Below, in pieces: positions 18,068 through 27,123 of a DNA stretch of 64,000 bases. Both the position numbers and the translations under genes were made by a program. Within the stretch, counting starts at the first letter, position 1, and every line of letters begins with the position of its first letter. Source of the stretch: Paracoccus denitrificans (lineage in GTDB: Bacteria; Pseudomonadota; Alphaproteobacteria; Rhodobacterales; Rhodobacteraceae); the NCBI RefSeq assembly GCF_900100045.1, contig NZ_FNEA01000004.1:183032-247031 (forward strand). The letters are read 5' to 3'. Under the pieces are notes generated by a model that was not told where the DNA came from, did no database searches, and saw only the letters and a program-made list of their open reading frames with translations.

Positions 18068-19423
18068 TCAGTTCGCCGGCTGTTCGGCGCCGGCCTCGGT
18101 TGCGGGCTGCGCATCCTCGCCCTGGCCCTCGGCCTCAGCCTCAGCCTCAGCCTCAGCCTCAATCTCGGGCTGGGTGGCGGGCTGCTCTGCTTCTCCGGCC
18201 TCGGGCGCGGGTTGTTCTCCGGTGTCGGCGGCTTCGGGCGTGGGCTCGCCGGCATCCGGGGCGGCGCCCCCTTCGGCGGCCGCCGGCGCGGCGGCCTGGC
18301 GTTCCTCGGGGGCGACGGTCATGCCGGGGCCGATCTTCTGCAAGCCCTCGACGATGATGCGGTCGCCGTCATTCAGCCCCTCGCCGACGATCCAGCTGTT
18401 GCCCATGTCCTGAAGGATGGTCAGGGGGCGCTGCTCGACCGCGTTGTCGGCATTGGCCACCAGTGCGACGGGCTGGCCGCGGCGGTCGCGGGTGACGCCC
18501 TCTTGCGGGGCAAGGATCACGTTGCGCGCCGTGGCCTGCTGGACGACGGCCTGCACATACATGCCGGGCAGCAGGATGCCGTCGGGATTGGCAAAGGACA
18601 GCCGCAGCGTCACCACGCCGGTCGTCTCGTTCACATAGGGCTCGGCGGCGGTCAGCCGGCCTTCGTGGCCGTATTGGGTGCCGTCCGCCAGGCGCAGCGT
18701 CACCTTGCGGTCCTGCTGGCCCTCGGCGTCCTGCGCAGCCATCTCGCGGCGGAAGCGGATGAGCTCGGCCGCCGATTGCGTCACGTCCACATGCACCGGG
18801 TCGAGCTTGCGGATCACCGCAAGCGGCGTCGGCTGGCTGGCGGTCACCAGCGCGCCCTGGCTGGTCTGCGCGAGGCCGATCACCCCATCCAGCTCGGCGC
18901 GGATCGTGGTGCGTTCCAGTTCGATCCGGGCGGTCTGCAGCTGCGCCTCGGCGACCTTGACGGCGGCCTCGGCGGAATCGCGGGCGGCGATGGCATTGTC
19001 GGTCGTGCTTTCGCTGGCGACGCGGCGGTCGCGCAGGGCGCCGACGCGCTCGGCCTCGCGGCGCGCCGCCTCGGCCTGGGCGCGGGCCTGGGCCACGGCG
19101 GCCTCGGCCTGGGCCACGGCGGCCTGATAGGTGGTGGCGTCGATGCGGAACAGCGGGTCGCCGACCTTCACATGGCTGCCTTCCTCGAACAGGCGCTCGG
19201 TGACGATGCCGTTGACCTGCGGCCGCACCTCGGCCTCGGCCGAGGCGGTGACGCGGCCGGGCAGGGTGGTGGTCAGGGCGACGTCCTGGGCATGGAGCGT
19301 CACCACCGTCACGGCCGGCGGCGGCATCTGCGAGGGATCCTGTCCCAGGGCGGCCAAGGGGGAAAGCCCCGCCGCAAGCGGAAGGATCACGGAAATCGCC
19401 ATGCGGCGCGATAGCGCGAACAT
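18068..19423 (-). CDS. RND efflux periplasmic adaptor subunit (membrane fusion protein)
   Basis: A 451-residue AcrA-family adaptor linking the inner-membrane pump to an outer-membrane channel. The signal peptide ends near PLAALGQ. The barrel-sandwich lipoyl halves ([19 protein letters not shown] and [12 protein letters not shown]) flank an alpha-hairpin coiled coil rich in alanine and glutamate (about residues 100-170). The C-terminal 80 residues are an unusual acidic, alanine-rich tail ending in five EA dipeptides encoded by a hexanucleotide repeat. Adaptors are normally about 380 residues, so the tail is extra. The start at 19423 has GGAG eight bases upstream. It precedes the frameshifted pump. 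Confidence 0.92.
   Translation of the reverse strand: MFALSRRMAISVILPLAAGLSPLAALGQDPSQMPPPAVTVVTLHAQDVALTTTLPGRVTASAEAEVRPQVNGIVTERLFEEGSHVKVGDPLFRIDATTYQAAVAQAEAAVAQARAQAEAARREAERVGALRDRRVASESTTDNAIAARDSAEAAVKVAEAQLQTARIELERTTIRAELDGVIGLAQTSQGALVTASQPTPLAVIRKLDPVHVDVTQSAAELIRFRREMAAQDAEGQQDRKVTLRLADGTQYGHEGRLTAAEPYVNETTGVVTLRLSFANPDGILLPGMYVQAVVQQATARNVILAPQEGVTRDRRGQPVALVANADNAVEQRPLTILQDMGNSWIVGEGLNDGDRIIVEGLQKIGPGMTVAPEERQAAAPAAAEGGAAPDAGEPTPEAADTGEQPAPEAGEAEQPATQPEIEAEAEAEAEAEGQGEDAQPATEAGAEQPAN
18132..18161. repeat. GCCTCA hexanucleotide repeat, five perfect copies
   Basis: Five consecutive GCCTCA units on the plus strand. On the coding strand they encode alternating Glu-Ala near the C-terminus of the adaptor protein. 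A change in copy number would stay in frame, so the tail length could vary between strains. Confidence 0.9.
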
Positions 19424-19590
19424 CGTTTTGCTCCGGCATTTGCTGACGCAAGCATAACGAACAGTTTCGCACAGGATGATCAATCCCAAAATCGTTTCGG
19501 ACCGCGACGTTGCATCACCGGCCGCGCTCCGCCGAAAGGCCGGTGGGGCTGCGGGGAAACGTCGCCATCGCCCAGGCGGCGCGGGGGCTT

Positions 19591-19613
19591 GAGTATTTGG
19601 GGAACGAAGAAGC
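19591..19613 (+). repeat. 23-bp intergenic repeat, copy A
   Basis: Begins GAGTATTTGG and ends ACGAAGAAGC. The same 23 bases occur exactly on the minus strand at 56662-56684, and a form with 4 mismatches precedes fabG at 33037-33059. Here it lies between the efflux adaptor gene and tRNA-Gly. Confidence 0.85.
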
Positions 19614-19671
19614 GCCGGGCGCAGATTGGCCTTGCGGCGGTCGGCGCGAGACAGTAAGCAATCCGGGCCTC

Positions 19672-19745
19672 GCGGGTGTAGCTCAATGGTAGAGCCGCAG
19701 CTTCCCAAGCTGAAGACGAGGGTTCGATTCCCTTCACCCGCTCCA
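19672..19745 (+). tRNA. tRNA-Gly (anticodon CCC)
   Basis: A 74-nt cloverleaf. The acceptor stem is GCGGGTG/CACCCGC with discriminator T and encoded CCA. The anticodon loop TTCCCAA gives CCC, reading GGG. The T-arm GAGGG-TTCGATT-CCCTT is intact. Confidence 0.96.
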
Positions 19746-19768
19746 GCCTTTCCCGCAAGCCGATCGGT

Positions 19769-20191
19769 TCAGCGCAGGCCCATCTCGGCCAGCGCCCGGG
19801 CGATTTCGGGCGGCAGGTCCGGCTCGTCCCCACGTCCCGCCGGCAGGTCTGGCGGGGCCTCGGCGCCGGGCAGGTAGCGCCAGCCCTGGAAGGGGCGGCG
19901 GGGCACGGCGGCGACGCGCACCAGCTCGGGGTCGAGAATCAGCGCGCAGCGGCGGATGCCGTCCTCGCCCAGCACCTCCTGCAATTCCAGGACGCGCTGG
20001 CGGGCCTGCATCACGCCCTTGAACACCCAGTAGATCGAGCCGCCGTCCAGCAGTTCGGCCTCGCGCTTGGGCCACATGCGGGTGACATGGCGGGCCGGGC
20101 CGCCGCCGAAGCGGTGCTTTTGCCAGGCGGCGAGTTCGGCCGGATCGTCGCAGCCGACGCAGAGTTTCATCAGGTTCAGGGACGCGCTCAT
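19769..20191 (-). CDS. DUF1489 family protein
   Basis: A 140-residue protein of unknown function found mainly in alphaproteobacteria. The family marks are an N-terminal LNLMKLCVGCDD and a middle section with TRMWPKREAELLDGGSIYWVFKG and QEVLGEDGIRRCALI. There is no signal peptide or membrane segment. The gene stands alone between tRNA-Gly and the divergent MFS gene. It is a useful taxonomic marker but gives no functional clue. Confidence 0.88.
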   Translation of the reverse strand: MSASLNLMKLCVGCDDPAELAAWQKHRFGGGPARHVTRMWPKREAELLDGGSIYWVFKGVMQARQRVLELQEVLGEDGIRRCALILDPELVRVAAVPRRPFQGWRYLPGAEAPPDLPAGRGDEPDLPPEIARALAEMGLR

Positions 20192-20301
20192 GCGCCAGAT
20201 ATAGCCCGGCGGCCGGCGGGCGCAACCGGCAGTCCGGGCATCGGGGCCTTGAACCCGGCAGCCTGCGGCGTTACGCCCGGGTGCTGGCTTTGGGAAACAT
20301 C

Positions 20302-21516
20302 ATGTCCGATCCGATTGCTCGACCGTTCCGCAGGCAATCCCTGCCGGAATTCATCGCGATGCTGGCGCTGATCTTTGCCGTCATCGCCTTCTCTATCGAT
20401 TCCATGCTGCCGGCGCTGCCCGAGATCGCGGCGGCCCTGACGCCCGGGAACGTCAACCGCGCACAACTCGTCCTGACCTCCTTCGTCGGCGGCCTGGGGC
20501 TGGGGCTGTTCGTCGGCGGTCCGCTTTCCGACGCGCTGGGGCGCAAGCCGGTCATCATCGCCGGTTTCGCGCTTTACGCCCTGGCGGCCGTCGCCGCGGT
20601 CTTTGCCGATTCGCTGGAGCTGCTGCTGGCGGCGCGTTTCGTGCAGGGCATCGGTGCCGCCGCCCCGCGCATCGTGGCGCTGGCCATGGTGCGCGACCTG
20701 TATCAGGGGCGCGAGATGGCGCGGATCACCAGTTTCGTCATGATGATCTTCATCCTGGTGCCCGCGGTCGCGCCTTCGATCGGCGCGGTGATCATTCATT
20801 TCGTCGGCTGGCGCGGGGTGTTCGGCTCTTTCGTCGTGCTGGCGCTGATCGGCAGCCTGTGGCTGAACCTGCGCTGCCCCGAGACCCTGCCCGAGGCCGT
20901 GCGCCGGCCCTTGAACCTGCGCAGCCTGGCCGCTGCCGCGCGCGAGGTCATGGGCAACAGGCAGGTGCAGCTGGTGACGGTGGTGATGACCCTGGGCTTC
21001 GGGCAGATGTTCGCGCTGCTGAGTTCGGCCCAGCAGCTTTTCTCGGACACCTATGGCAAGGGCGAAAGCTTCCCGCTGTGGTTCGCCGCGATGGCGCTGC
21101 TGTCGGGCAGCGGGACGGTGCTGAACGCGCGCTATGTCATGCGGCTGGGCATGCGGCGGATCGTGGGCTGGGCCTATGGCATGCAGGTGCTGGTTTCGGG
21201 CGTGATGTCGGTTCTGGTGTTTGGCGACCTGCTGCCCGAGGCGCTGCGCTTTCCGGCCTTCTTCTTCTGGGCGGTCAGCGTGTTTTTCATGGCGGGCGTG
21301 ACCTTCGGCAACCTGAACGCCATGGCGTTGCAGCGCATGGGCCATGTGGCGGGGATGGCGGCCTCGGTCATCGGGGCGCTTTCGACGCTGGGGGCGGTGC
21401 TGATCGCGGCGCCGGTCGGGCTGCTCTATGACGGCACGGCGCGGCCCATCGTCCTGGCGACGCTGGTCTGCTCGGCGCTGGCGCTGGCGCTGATGCGCCA
21501 TGTGCGCGAGCACTGA
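20302..21516 (+). CDS. MFS transporter, Bcr/CflA-like drug exporter
   Basis: A 404-residue, 12-helix proton-driven exporter of the DHA1 family. The signature GGPLSDALGRKPVI follows helix 2, and motif C-like sequence appears around VPAVAPSIGAVI, as in Bcr/CflA multidrug exporters. The start at 20302 (MSDPIARP) is preferred over a GTG at 20281 because of its position before the first hydrophobic segment, although the Shine-Dalgarno is weak. It is divergent from DUF1489. The substrate is unknown. Confidence 0.88.
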   Translation: MSDPIARPFRRQSLPEFIAMLALIFAVIAFSIDSMLPALPEIAAALTPGNVNRAQLVLTSFVGGLGLGLFVGGPLSDALGRKPVIIAGFALYALAAVAAVFADSLELLLAARFVQGIGAAAPRIVALAMVRDLYQGREMARITSFVMMIFILVPAVAPSIGAVIIHFVGWRGVFGSFVVLALIGSLWLNLRCPETLPEAVRRPLNLRSLAAAAREVMGNRQVQLVTVVMTLGFGQMFALLSSAQQLFSDTYGKGESFPLWFAAMALLSGSGTVLNARYVMRLGMRRIVGWAYGMQVLVSGVMSVLVFGDLLPEALRFPAFFFWAVSVFFMAGVTFGNLNAMALQRMGHVAGMAASVIGALSTLGAVLIAAPVGLLYDGTARPIVLATLVCSALALALMRHVREH

Positions 21517-21651
21517 ACCGCGCCGTGGCGGCGCGTGCCGCGGCGGCATGTTCGAGTTACCCACAACGGAATGCGCCGCGGCCCCTTGCGCCGCCGCGCG
21601 AGCTGGCCTAAAGAGCGCCGGTGTCGCCGGCCATGGTGCCGGTGCAGGCGT

Positions 21652-21726
21652 GGCCCGTTCGTCTATCGGTTAGGACGTCAGGTTTTCAACCTGAAAAGAG
21701 GGGTTCGACTCCCCTACGGGCTGCCA
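21652..21726 (+). tRNA. tRNA-Glu (anticodon TTC)
   Basis: A 75-nt cloverleaf. The acceptor stem GGCCCGT/ACGGGCT has a G-T first pair, discriminator G and encoded CCA. The anticodon loop TTTTCAA gives TTC. The T-arm GAGGGG-TTCGACT-CCCCT is intact. Confidence 0.96.
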
Positions 21727-21841
21727 ACGCCATGCTTTCATCCATGATCTCGATGCTCTCCAGGACGCTGCGCGCGAATGCGGGCGGCTGGGAACCAACG
21801 GCCTCGGGTGCTTGCCACCGCAGGCGGGTCACGGGATCCTG

Positions 21842-23671
21842 TCAGCCGGGATGGAACGGAAAGATCACCGGCACGAGGCTCGTGGCCACGACCAGCGCGA
21901 TCAGGACCAGCGGCAGGCCGATCCGCGTGAAGTCCCAGAACCGATACCCGCCCGGCCCCACGACCAGCGTGTTGACCGGCGACGAGACCGGCGTGAGAAA
22001 GGCGGCCGAGGCCGCCAGCGCCACGGTCATCGCGAAGGGATAGGGCGACAAGCCCATCTCGGCGGCCAGCGCCAGCGCGACCGGACCCATCAGCACCGCC
22101 GTCGCGGTGTTCGAGATGAACAGCCCCAGAAGCGCCGTGGTCGCGAAGATCACCGCCAGCGCGATGCGCGGGTCGGCATCGCCGATCATCGCCCGCAGCC
22201 CTTCGGCCGCAAGGTCGACGCCGCCGGTCTTTTGCAGGGCGAGCGAGAAGGGCAGCATCCCTACGATCAGCACCAGGCTTTGCCAATGGATCGAGCGATA
22301 GGCCGAGGGCATGTCGACGCAGCCGAAAAGCCCCATCAGCAGACAGCCGATCAGCGCCGCCAGCACGTTCGGCACGATGCCGGTGATCATCATCGCCACC
22401 ACCAGCCCAAGGATGATCACGGCGGGAACGGCGCGGAACGGCGCCTCCAGGACCTCGTCCACCTCGCCCGGCAGGGCAAGCACGACCAGGTCGCGGCCGC
22501 GGTGCAGCTGCCGGATGCGGTTCCACCTGCCGATCGCCAGCAGCACATCGCCGCCGCGCAGAACCGTCTGGGCATCCACATCCTCGTCCGGCTGGTTGTC
22601 GCGGCGCAGGCCGACGATGGCGAGGCCATAGACCGACCGGAACCGCGACTGCGCGATGCTCTTGCCCGCCAGCGGCGACCCCGGCGGCACGATCAGCTCG
22701 ACCATGCCGATCTCTTGCGCCCGATCGGTGAAATAGGCGCCCGAGATCGGCAGGCGGTGCAGGCCGTGGGCAGTGCAGAACGCCTCGATATCCGTGCTCT
22801 TCCTGAAGACGTCGAGAAACAGCACGTCGTCCGCCTGCAACACGGAATCGGCCTTGGGCTGGATCAGCCGGCGCCCGTAGGGGGTCGACCGCTCGATGCC
22901 GAGGATGTTGACCCCCGCCGTGCCGCGCAGGTCAAGCTGGTCGAGCCGCTTGCCCATAAGCGTGGAACTCGCCCCGAGGCGAAGCCGGAATTCGCGCTCG
23001 GCCAGCCCGTAGCTGTCGATCCAGTCGGCAAGCCTGGGGCGCGAGGCGGGTGCGGCGGGGCTTTCGACGGCCAGCCAGCGCCGGGCGACCAGCATATAGC
23101 CGATCGCCAGCACCAGGATCGGCACGCCGAAGGGGGTAAAGTCGAAAAAGCCGAATCCCTGATGCCCTTCGCGGCGCAGCAGGCTGTCGAGCACGAGGTT
23201 CGGCGCGGTGGCGACCAGCGTCATCATTCCGCTGATCAGCGCGGCCGCGCTGAGCGGCATCATCAGCCGCCCCGGCGCCGTGCCGATGTTCGCGGCGATC
23301 CGCAGCACGATGGGGATGAAGATCGCCACCACGCCGGTCGAGCTCATGAATGCCCCGATTCCGGCCACCGAGGCCATCAAGAGCATGACCAGCCGCATCT
23401 CCGACGCGCCGGAATGGCGCACCAGCAGATCGCCGGTGCGCTGTGCGACGCCGGTGCGCACGAGCGCCTCGCCCAGAACGAACAGCGCCGCGATCAGGAT
23501 GATGTTGGGATCGCTGAACCCCGCCAGCGCCTCGTCGAGCGTGATGATCCCGGTCAGCGGCAGCGCGACCATGACCAGGATGGCGACCACGTCCATGCGG
23601 GGCCGGTTGATGGCAAACATGGTGACGGCTGCCGCCAGCAGCCCCAGGACGATTGCCAGATCCGTCGTCAT
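21842..23671 (-). CDS. SLC13 family permease with two RCK_C (TrkA_C) domains
   Basis: A 609-residue inner-membrane transporter of the ion transporter superfamily (SLC13/CitMHS/ArsB type). About five or six N-terminal helices (MTTDLAIVLGLLAAAV on) are followed by two cytosolic RCK_C domains between about residues 210 and 390 (REFRLRLGASSTLMGKRLDQ; VELIVPPGSPLAGKSIAQ). The second helical half carries SNTATAVLMGPVALAL and PVSSPVNTLV. Relatives move sulfate, dicarboxylates or other anions, and the RCK_C domains bind regulatory ligands. The substrate is not readable. It is monocistronic, between tRNA-Glu and the AraC gene. Confidence 0.9.
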   Translation of the reverse strand: MTTDLAIVLGLLAAAVTMFAINRPRMDVVAILVMVALPLTGIITLDEALAGFSDPNIILIAALFVLGEALVRTGVAQRTGDLLVRHSGASEMRLVMLLMASVAGIGAFMSSTGVVAIFIPIVLRIAANIGTAPGRLMMPLSAAALISGMMTLVATAPNLVLDSLLRREGHQGFGFFDFTPFGVPILVLAIGYMLVARRWLAVESPAAPASRPRLADWIDSYGLAEREFRLRLGASSTLMGKRLDQLDLRGTAGVNILGIERSTPYGRRLIQPKADSVLQADDVLFLDVFRKSTDIEAFCTAHGLHRLPISGAYFTDRAQEIGMVELIVPPGSPLAGKSIAQSRFRSVYGLAIVGLRRDNQPDEDVDAQTVLRGGDVLLAIGRWNRIRQLHRGRDLVVLALPGEVDEVLEAPFRAVPAVIILGLVVAMMITGIVPNVLAALIGCLLMGLFGCVDMPSAYRSIHWQSLVLIVGMLPFSLALQKTGGVDLAAEGLRAMIGDADPRIALAVIFATTALLGLFISNTATAVLMGPVALALAAEMGLSPYPFAMTVALAASAAFLTPVSSPVNTLVVGPGGYRFWDFTRIGLPLVLIALVVATSLVPVIFPFHPG

Positions 23672-23798
23672 CGGTCCCTCTCTCTACGCGGTGATGCCGT
23701 CCGTTTTCGCATGGAAGGGATCGGGGTGTAACCTCGGCAACGCGATTGTCCAGCGTCTGGCCGCCTGATGACATGGCCAGGGGCGCAGGCACGCCGGT

Positions 23799-24788
23799 TC
23801 AGCGGCGGGGCAGCAACTCGCCGGGGGCATGGCCGTAGCGGCGCCGGAAGCCGGTGGCGAAATTCGCGGCGCTGGAATAGCCGGCCATCGCCGCCGCCTG
23901 CTGCACCGTCGCCCGTCCCTCGCGCAGGGCGGCATGGGCGCGCTCCAGCCGCTCTTTGCGCACATGGTCGAAGACGCTCATGCCTTCGGCCAGCCGGAAC
24001 AGCCGTTGCAGGTTGCCGGGGCTGGTCCCGGCGGCGCGGGCGATGGCGGCGACGCTGGTGGCGGCCAGCGGGTCCTCGGCCACGAAGGCGCGGGCGCGGG
24101 CCAGTTGCGCCAGCTCGCGCCGGTTCAATCCGGCCGACCCGCCCGCCGGCACGGCGGAGATCGCGGCAATGGTCTCGGCCACGATCTCGACGGCGCGGGA
24201 TTCCAGATAGAGGCCGCGCAGCGTCGGCAACGGAGGGGCGGGGGCAAAGACTTCGGCGATCAGGCCCAGCATGCGCGGCGGCAAGAGCCAGCGGTGATCG
24301 ACGAGATCGTCGCCCAGCCTTCGCTCGCCCGCCGAGAGGCCGGCCGCCGCCAGCGCCTCTTCGGACAGCCAGGGCAGGTCGGCCGAGATCACCAGGTGCC
24401 GCAACCGCTGCCGCCCGCGCGAGACGCGGTGGAACCGTTCGGGCTCCCGGCAGATGAAGGCGGCGCCGGTCAGAGGCGCATGGCCTTCGTGGCGAAAGGA
24501 CAGCGCGCGCGAGCCGATGTGCAGGTCCACCGCGCCATCCAGGAAAAACACGCAGTTCAGCCCTTCGCCCAGCATCGAGGTGACGGCAAAGGGATGCTGC
24601 TCGACCGCATCGCTCAGATGCAGGGTCAGGCCGGGGCGCAGCTCATGGTTCAGGAAGGCGCCGCACATCAGCGTCTGGTCGTCGCTCAGATCGGCCGGGC
24701 TGTCGAACTCGACCCCCGCGCGGCCCAGCATGTCGCCGACGCGCAGCGCGCTCTCGGTCGGCTGGGGCTGGGGGTCGGCTGAACGCAT
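23799..24788 (-). CDS. AraC family transcriptional regulator (PchR-like)
   Basis: A 329-residue regulator with a divergent N-terminal ligand domain and a C-terminal AraC DNA-binding domain of two helix-turn-helix motifs (SVAAIARAAGTSPGNLQRLF and TVQQAAAMAGYSSAANFATG, about residues 245-325). It diverges from a TonB-dependent siderophore receptor, the classic position of PchR/YbtA-type activators that sense an iron-siderophore complex. The ATG at 24788 has AGGA at about -12. Regulation of the neighbouring receptor is inferred from this context. Confidence 0.9.
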   Translation of the reverse strand: MRSADPQPQPTESALRVGDMLGRAGVEFDSPADLSDDQTLMCGAFLNHELRPGLTLHLSDAVEQHPFAVTSMLGEGLNCVFFLDGAVDLHIGSRALSFRHEGHAPLTGAAFICREPERFHRVSRGRQRLRHLVISADLPWLSEEALAAAGLSAGERRLGDDLVDHRWLLPPRMLGLIAEVFAPAPPLPTLRGLYLESRAVEIVAETIAAISAVPAGGSAGLNRRELAQLARARAFVAEDPLAATSVAAIARAAGTSPGNLQRLFRLAEGMSVFDHVRKERLERAHAALREGRATVQQAAAMAGYSSAANFATGFRRRYGHAPGELLPRR

Positions 24789-24919
24789 GATCCGGGTCCT
24801 GTCGCGGTGGCGGCTCGGCAGCATGGCGGGCAAGGTTCTGCGCTGGCGCAAAGCTGTTCTGGTCTTGTGCAAAGGCCGCGGCATTGCTGCCAGCCGGCCC
24901 GCTGCTCTAGTCCTAGCTT

Positions 24920-24932
24920 ATCCTGACAGGAT
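24920..24932. promoter_or_regulatory. Perfect inverted repeat in the siderophore receptor promoter region
   Basis: ATCCTG-A-CAGGAT, 6-bp arms around one base, 18 bases before the receptor start. It also contains a TGA-N9-TCA pattern (24924-24938). It is a candidate operator for the divergent AraC regulator or an iron regulator. Confidence 0.45.
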
Positions 24933-24950
24933 CAGTCAATTAATGCGAGG

Positions 24951-27122
24951 ATGCGGATGCGGCGGCATGGCAAGACGGCAATGGGCAGGCTGCTTTGGCA
25001 GGGAACGGCTTTGGGGGCGCTGGCGATCGCCGGCGCGGCCGGGGCGCAAGATGCCCCGGTGACGCTGGACGAGGTGGTGATCGAGGGCTCGTCGCCCTCG
25101 GCCTTCGTCGCCAAGCGGGCGCGCGGCGCTGCCAAGACCGACACGAGGCTGGTCGAGACGCCGCAGGCGGTCAACGTGGTCTCGACCCGCGAGATCGAGA
25201 CGCGCGGCGCCCGCACCGTGGCGCAGGCATTGCGCTATACCCCCGGCCTGCATCCCGAGCCGAACGGCTATGACATCCGCTATGACTGGCTTTATGTCCG
25301 CGGCTTCAACGCCTATGGCACCAGCTGGCTGAACGGGCTGGTGCTGCCCGGTGATCCGAGCAACTACGCCACCCCGAGCGTGAATCCCTATGCGCTGGAA
25401 CGGGTCGAGGTGATCAAGGGCCCCGCCTCGGTGCTTTACGGCCGCAGCGAGCCGGGCGGGCTGGTCAACCAGGTGATGAAGCGTCCCGAGGATGCCGCCC
25501 GGCGCGAGGTCGAGCTGGGCCTGACCTCCTTTGGCGGGGCGCAGTTCGGCTATGACTTCACCGGACCGCTGTCCGACCAGTTCAGCTATCGCATCGTCGG
25601 GCAGGTGCGCGACAACGGCACCCAGGTCGATACCGAACGCGACCGCCAGTTCATGCTGGCGCCCAGCCTGACCTGGCGGCCCGGCGATGCGACCGAACTG
25701 ACGCTTTACGCCTATTACCAGAAGGACGATCCCAAGAACTTCAATCCGCGCTTCTATCCGGCGGTCGGCACGCTGATCCGAAATCCCCTTGGCCAGATCC
25801 CGCGCGACATCCATCTGGGCGATCCGGCGCTGAACCAGTTCAACCGCAGCTTCCGCGCGGTCGGCTATGAGTTCAGCCATGAGCTGAACGACACCTGGAC
25901 GCTGCGCCAGAACCTGCGCTACGGCAAGGCCCGGCAGGACATGCTGCTGGTGCTGGTCAACCCGGCCTTTGCCTATGGCGCCCCGGGCACGGTGCTGAAC
26001 CGCGCCTCGGCGATCTCGGACGATTACGTCACCAGCTTCGCGGTGGACAGCCAGATCGAGGGCCGCTTCGCCACCGGCGCGGTCGAGCATCGGATCCTGG
26101 CGGGAATCGACCATGTCCGCGCCGATTCCAGCACCAATTTCGGCAATGGCGTCGCCGGCGTTCCGCCGCTGGACTATCGCGACCCGGTCTATGGCACCGT
26201 CGGCATCCCTGTTCCCGCCGTCACCCGCTCGGCCCTGCAAGAGCAGCGCCAGACCGGGCTCTATGTTCAGGACCAACTGCGCTACGGCAATTGGATCGGT
26301 ACGCTGGGCCTGCGCCATGACTGGTCGCGGATCGAGACGCGCGACCGCATGTCGGATGCGCGCTATGCCAACAAGGACAGCCAGACCTCGGTCCGGGCCG
26401 GCGTCACCTACCTGATGGACAGCGGCCTTGCCCCCTATGCCAGCTATTCGACCGGCTTCCTGCCGCTGCTGGGGCTCGACGCCTCGGGCGAACCCTTCGA
26501 GGCGCAGAAGACCCGCCAGTTCGAGATCGGCATGAAATACGAGCCCAGGGACGGGCGCGGCCTGATCGCGCTGTCGCTCTATGACCTGACGGTGCGCAAC
26601 GCGCTGACGCCCTCGGCGGAAAATCCGCTGCTCAATGTGCAAAGCGGCAAGCAGCGCGTGCGCGGCGCCGAGGTCGAGGCGAAATACGTGCTGGACCCGG
26701 AATGGACGCTGGCCGCCGCCTATGCCTATTCGGACTCGAAGGTGCTGCGCTCGGGACGCGAGGGCGAGGAGGGTCGCGAGATGCTGACCCTTCCCAGGCA
26801 TCAGCTGACGCTTTGGGCGGATTACAGCCCGGCGGCGGTGCCGGGACTGCGGCTGTCGGCCGGGTTGCGGGCCATGTCGGACTACCAGACGGATGTGAGC
26901 TACAATCCCGACCTGCGCATCCCGGGCCGCGGCCTGGTCGACATCGCCGCCGCCTATGAACTGGGCGAGGTCCGGCCCGAATGGCAGGGGGCCGCGGTGC
27001 AACTGAACGTGACCAACCTGTTCGACAGGACCTATGTCAGCCATTGCCGCAACGCCACCGGCGGAAGCTGCAACTATGGCGCCGCGCGCGAAGCCACGCT
27101 GAGCGTGAAATACCGCTGGTAA
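24951..27122 (+). CDS. TonB-dependent ferric siderophore receptor (FhuA/FoxA-like)
   Basis: A 723-residue outer-membrane receptor that imports a ferric siderophore using TonB energy. A signal peptide ends near GAAGAQ. The TonB box region is followed by the plug domain (TRLVETPQAVNVVSTREI, YVRGFN, ERVEVIKGPASVLYGRSEPGGLVN) and a 22-strand barrel with alternating aromatic strands ending in KYRW. The hydroxamate-receptor plug pattern points to a ferrichrome- or ferrioxamine-type ligand, without certainty. Starts at 24951 and 24957 are both possible; GAGG is better spaced for 24957. The next gene begins 1 base after the stop. Confidence 0.93.
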   Translation: MRMRRHGKTAMGRLLWQGTALGALAIAGAAGAQDAPVTLDEVVIEGSSPSAFVAKRARGAAKTDTRLVETPQAVNVVSTREIETRGARTVAQALRYTPGLHPEPNGYDIRYDWLYVRGFNAYGTSWLNGLVLPGDPSNYATPSVNPYALERVEVIKGPASVLYGRSEPGGLVNQVMKRPEDAARREVELGLTSFGGAQFGYDFTGPLSDQFSYRIVGQVRDNGTQVDTERDRQFMLAPSLTWRPGDATELTLYAYYQKDDPKNFNPRFYPAVGTLIRNPLGQIPRDIHLGDPALNQFNRSFRAVGYEFSHELNDTWTLRQNLRYGKARQDMLLVLVNPAFAYGAPGTVLNRASAISDDYVTSFAVDSQIEGRFATGAVEHRILAGIDHVRADSSTNFGNGVAGVPPLDYRDPVYGTVGIPVPAVTRSALQEQRQTGLYVQDQLRYGNWIGTLGLRHDWSRIETRDRMSDARYANKDSQTSVRAGVTYLMDSGLAPYASYSTGFLPLLGLDASGEPFEAQKTRQFEIGMKYEPRDGRGLIALSLYDLTVRNALTPSAENPLLNVQSGKQRVRGAEVEAKYVLDPEWTLAAAYAYSDSKVLRSGREGEEGREMLTLPRHQLTLWADYSPAAVPGLRLSAGLRAMSDYQTDVSYNPDLRIPGRGLVDIAAAYELGEVRPEWQGAAVQLNVTNLFDRTYVSHCRNATGGSCNYGAAREATLSVKYRW

Positions 27123-27123
27123 G

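Noticed and set aside
15811..18357. Long plus-strand open frame opposite the RND pump
   Set aside because: No start signal or domain, and the minus-strand frame encodes a clear AcrB protein.
24924..24938. TGA-N9-TCA pattern as a RirA iron-responsive box
   Set aside because: The pattern is short and common by chance; kept only as part of the palindrome note.
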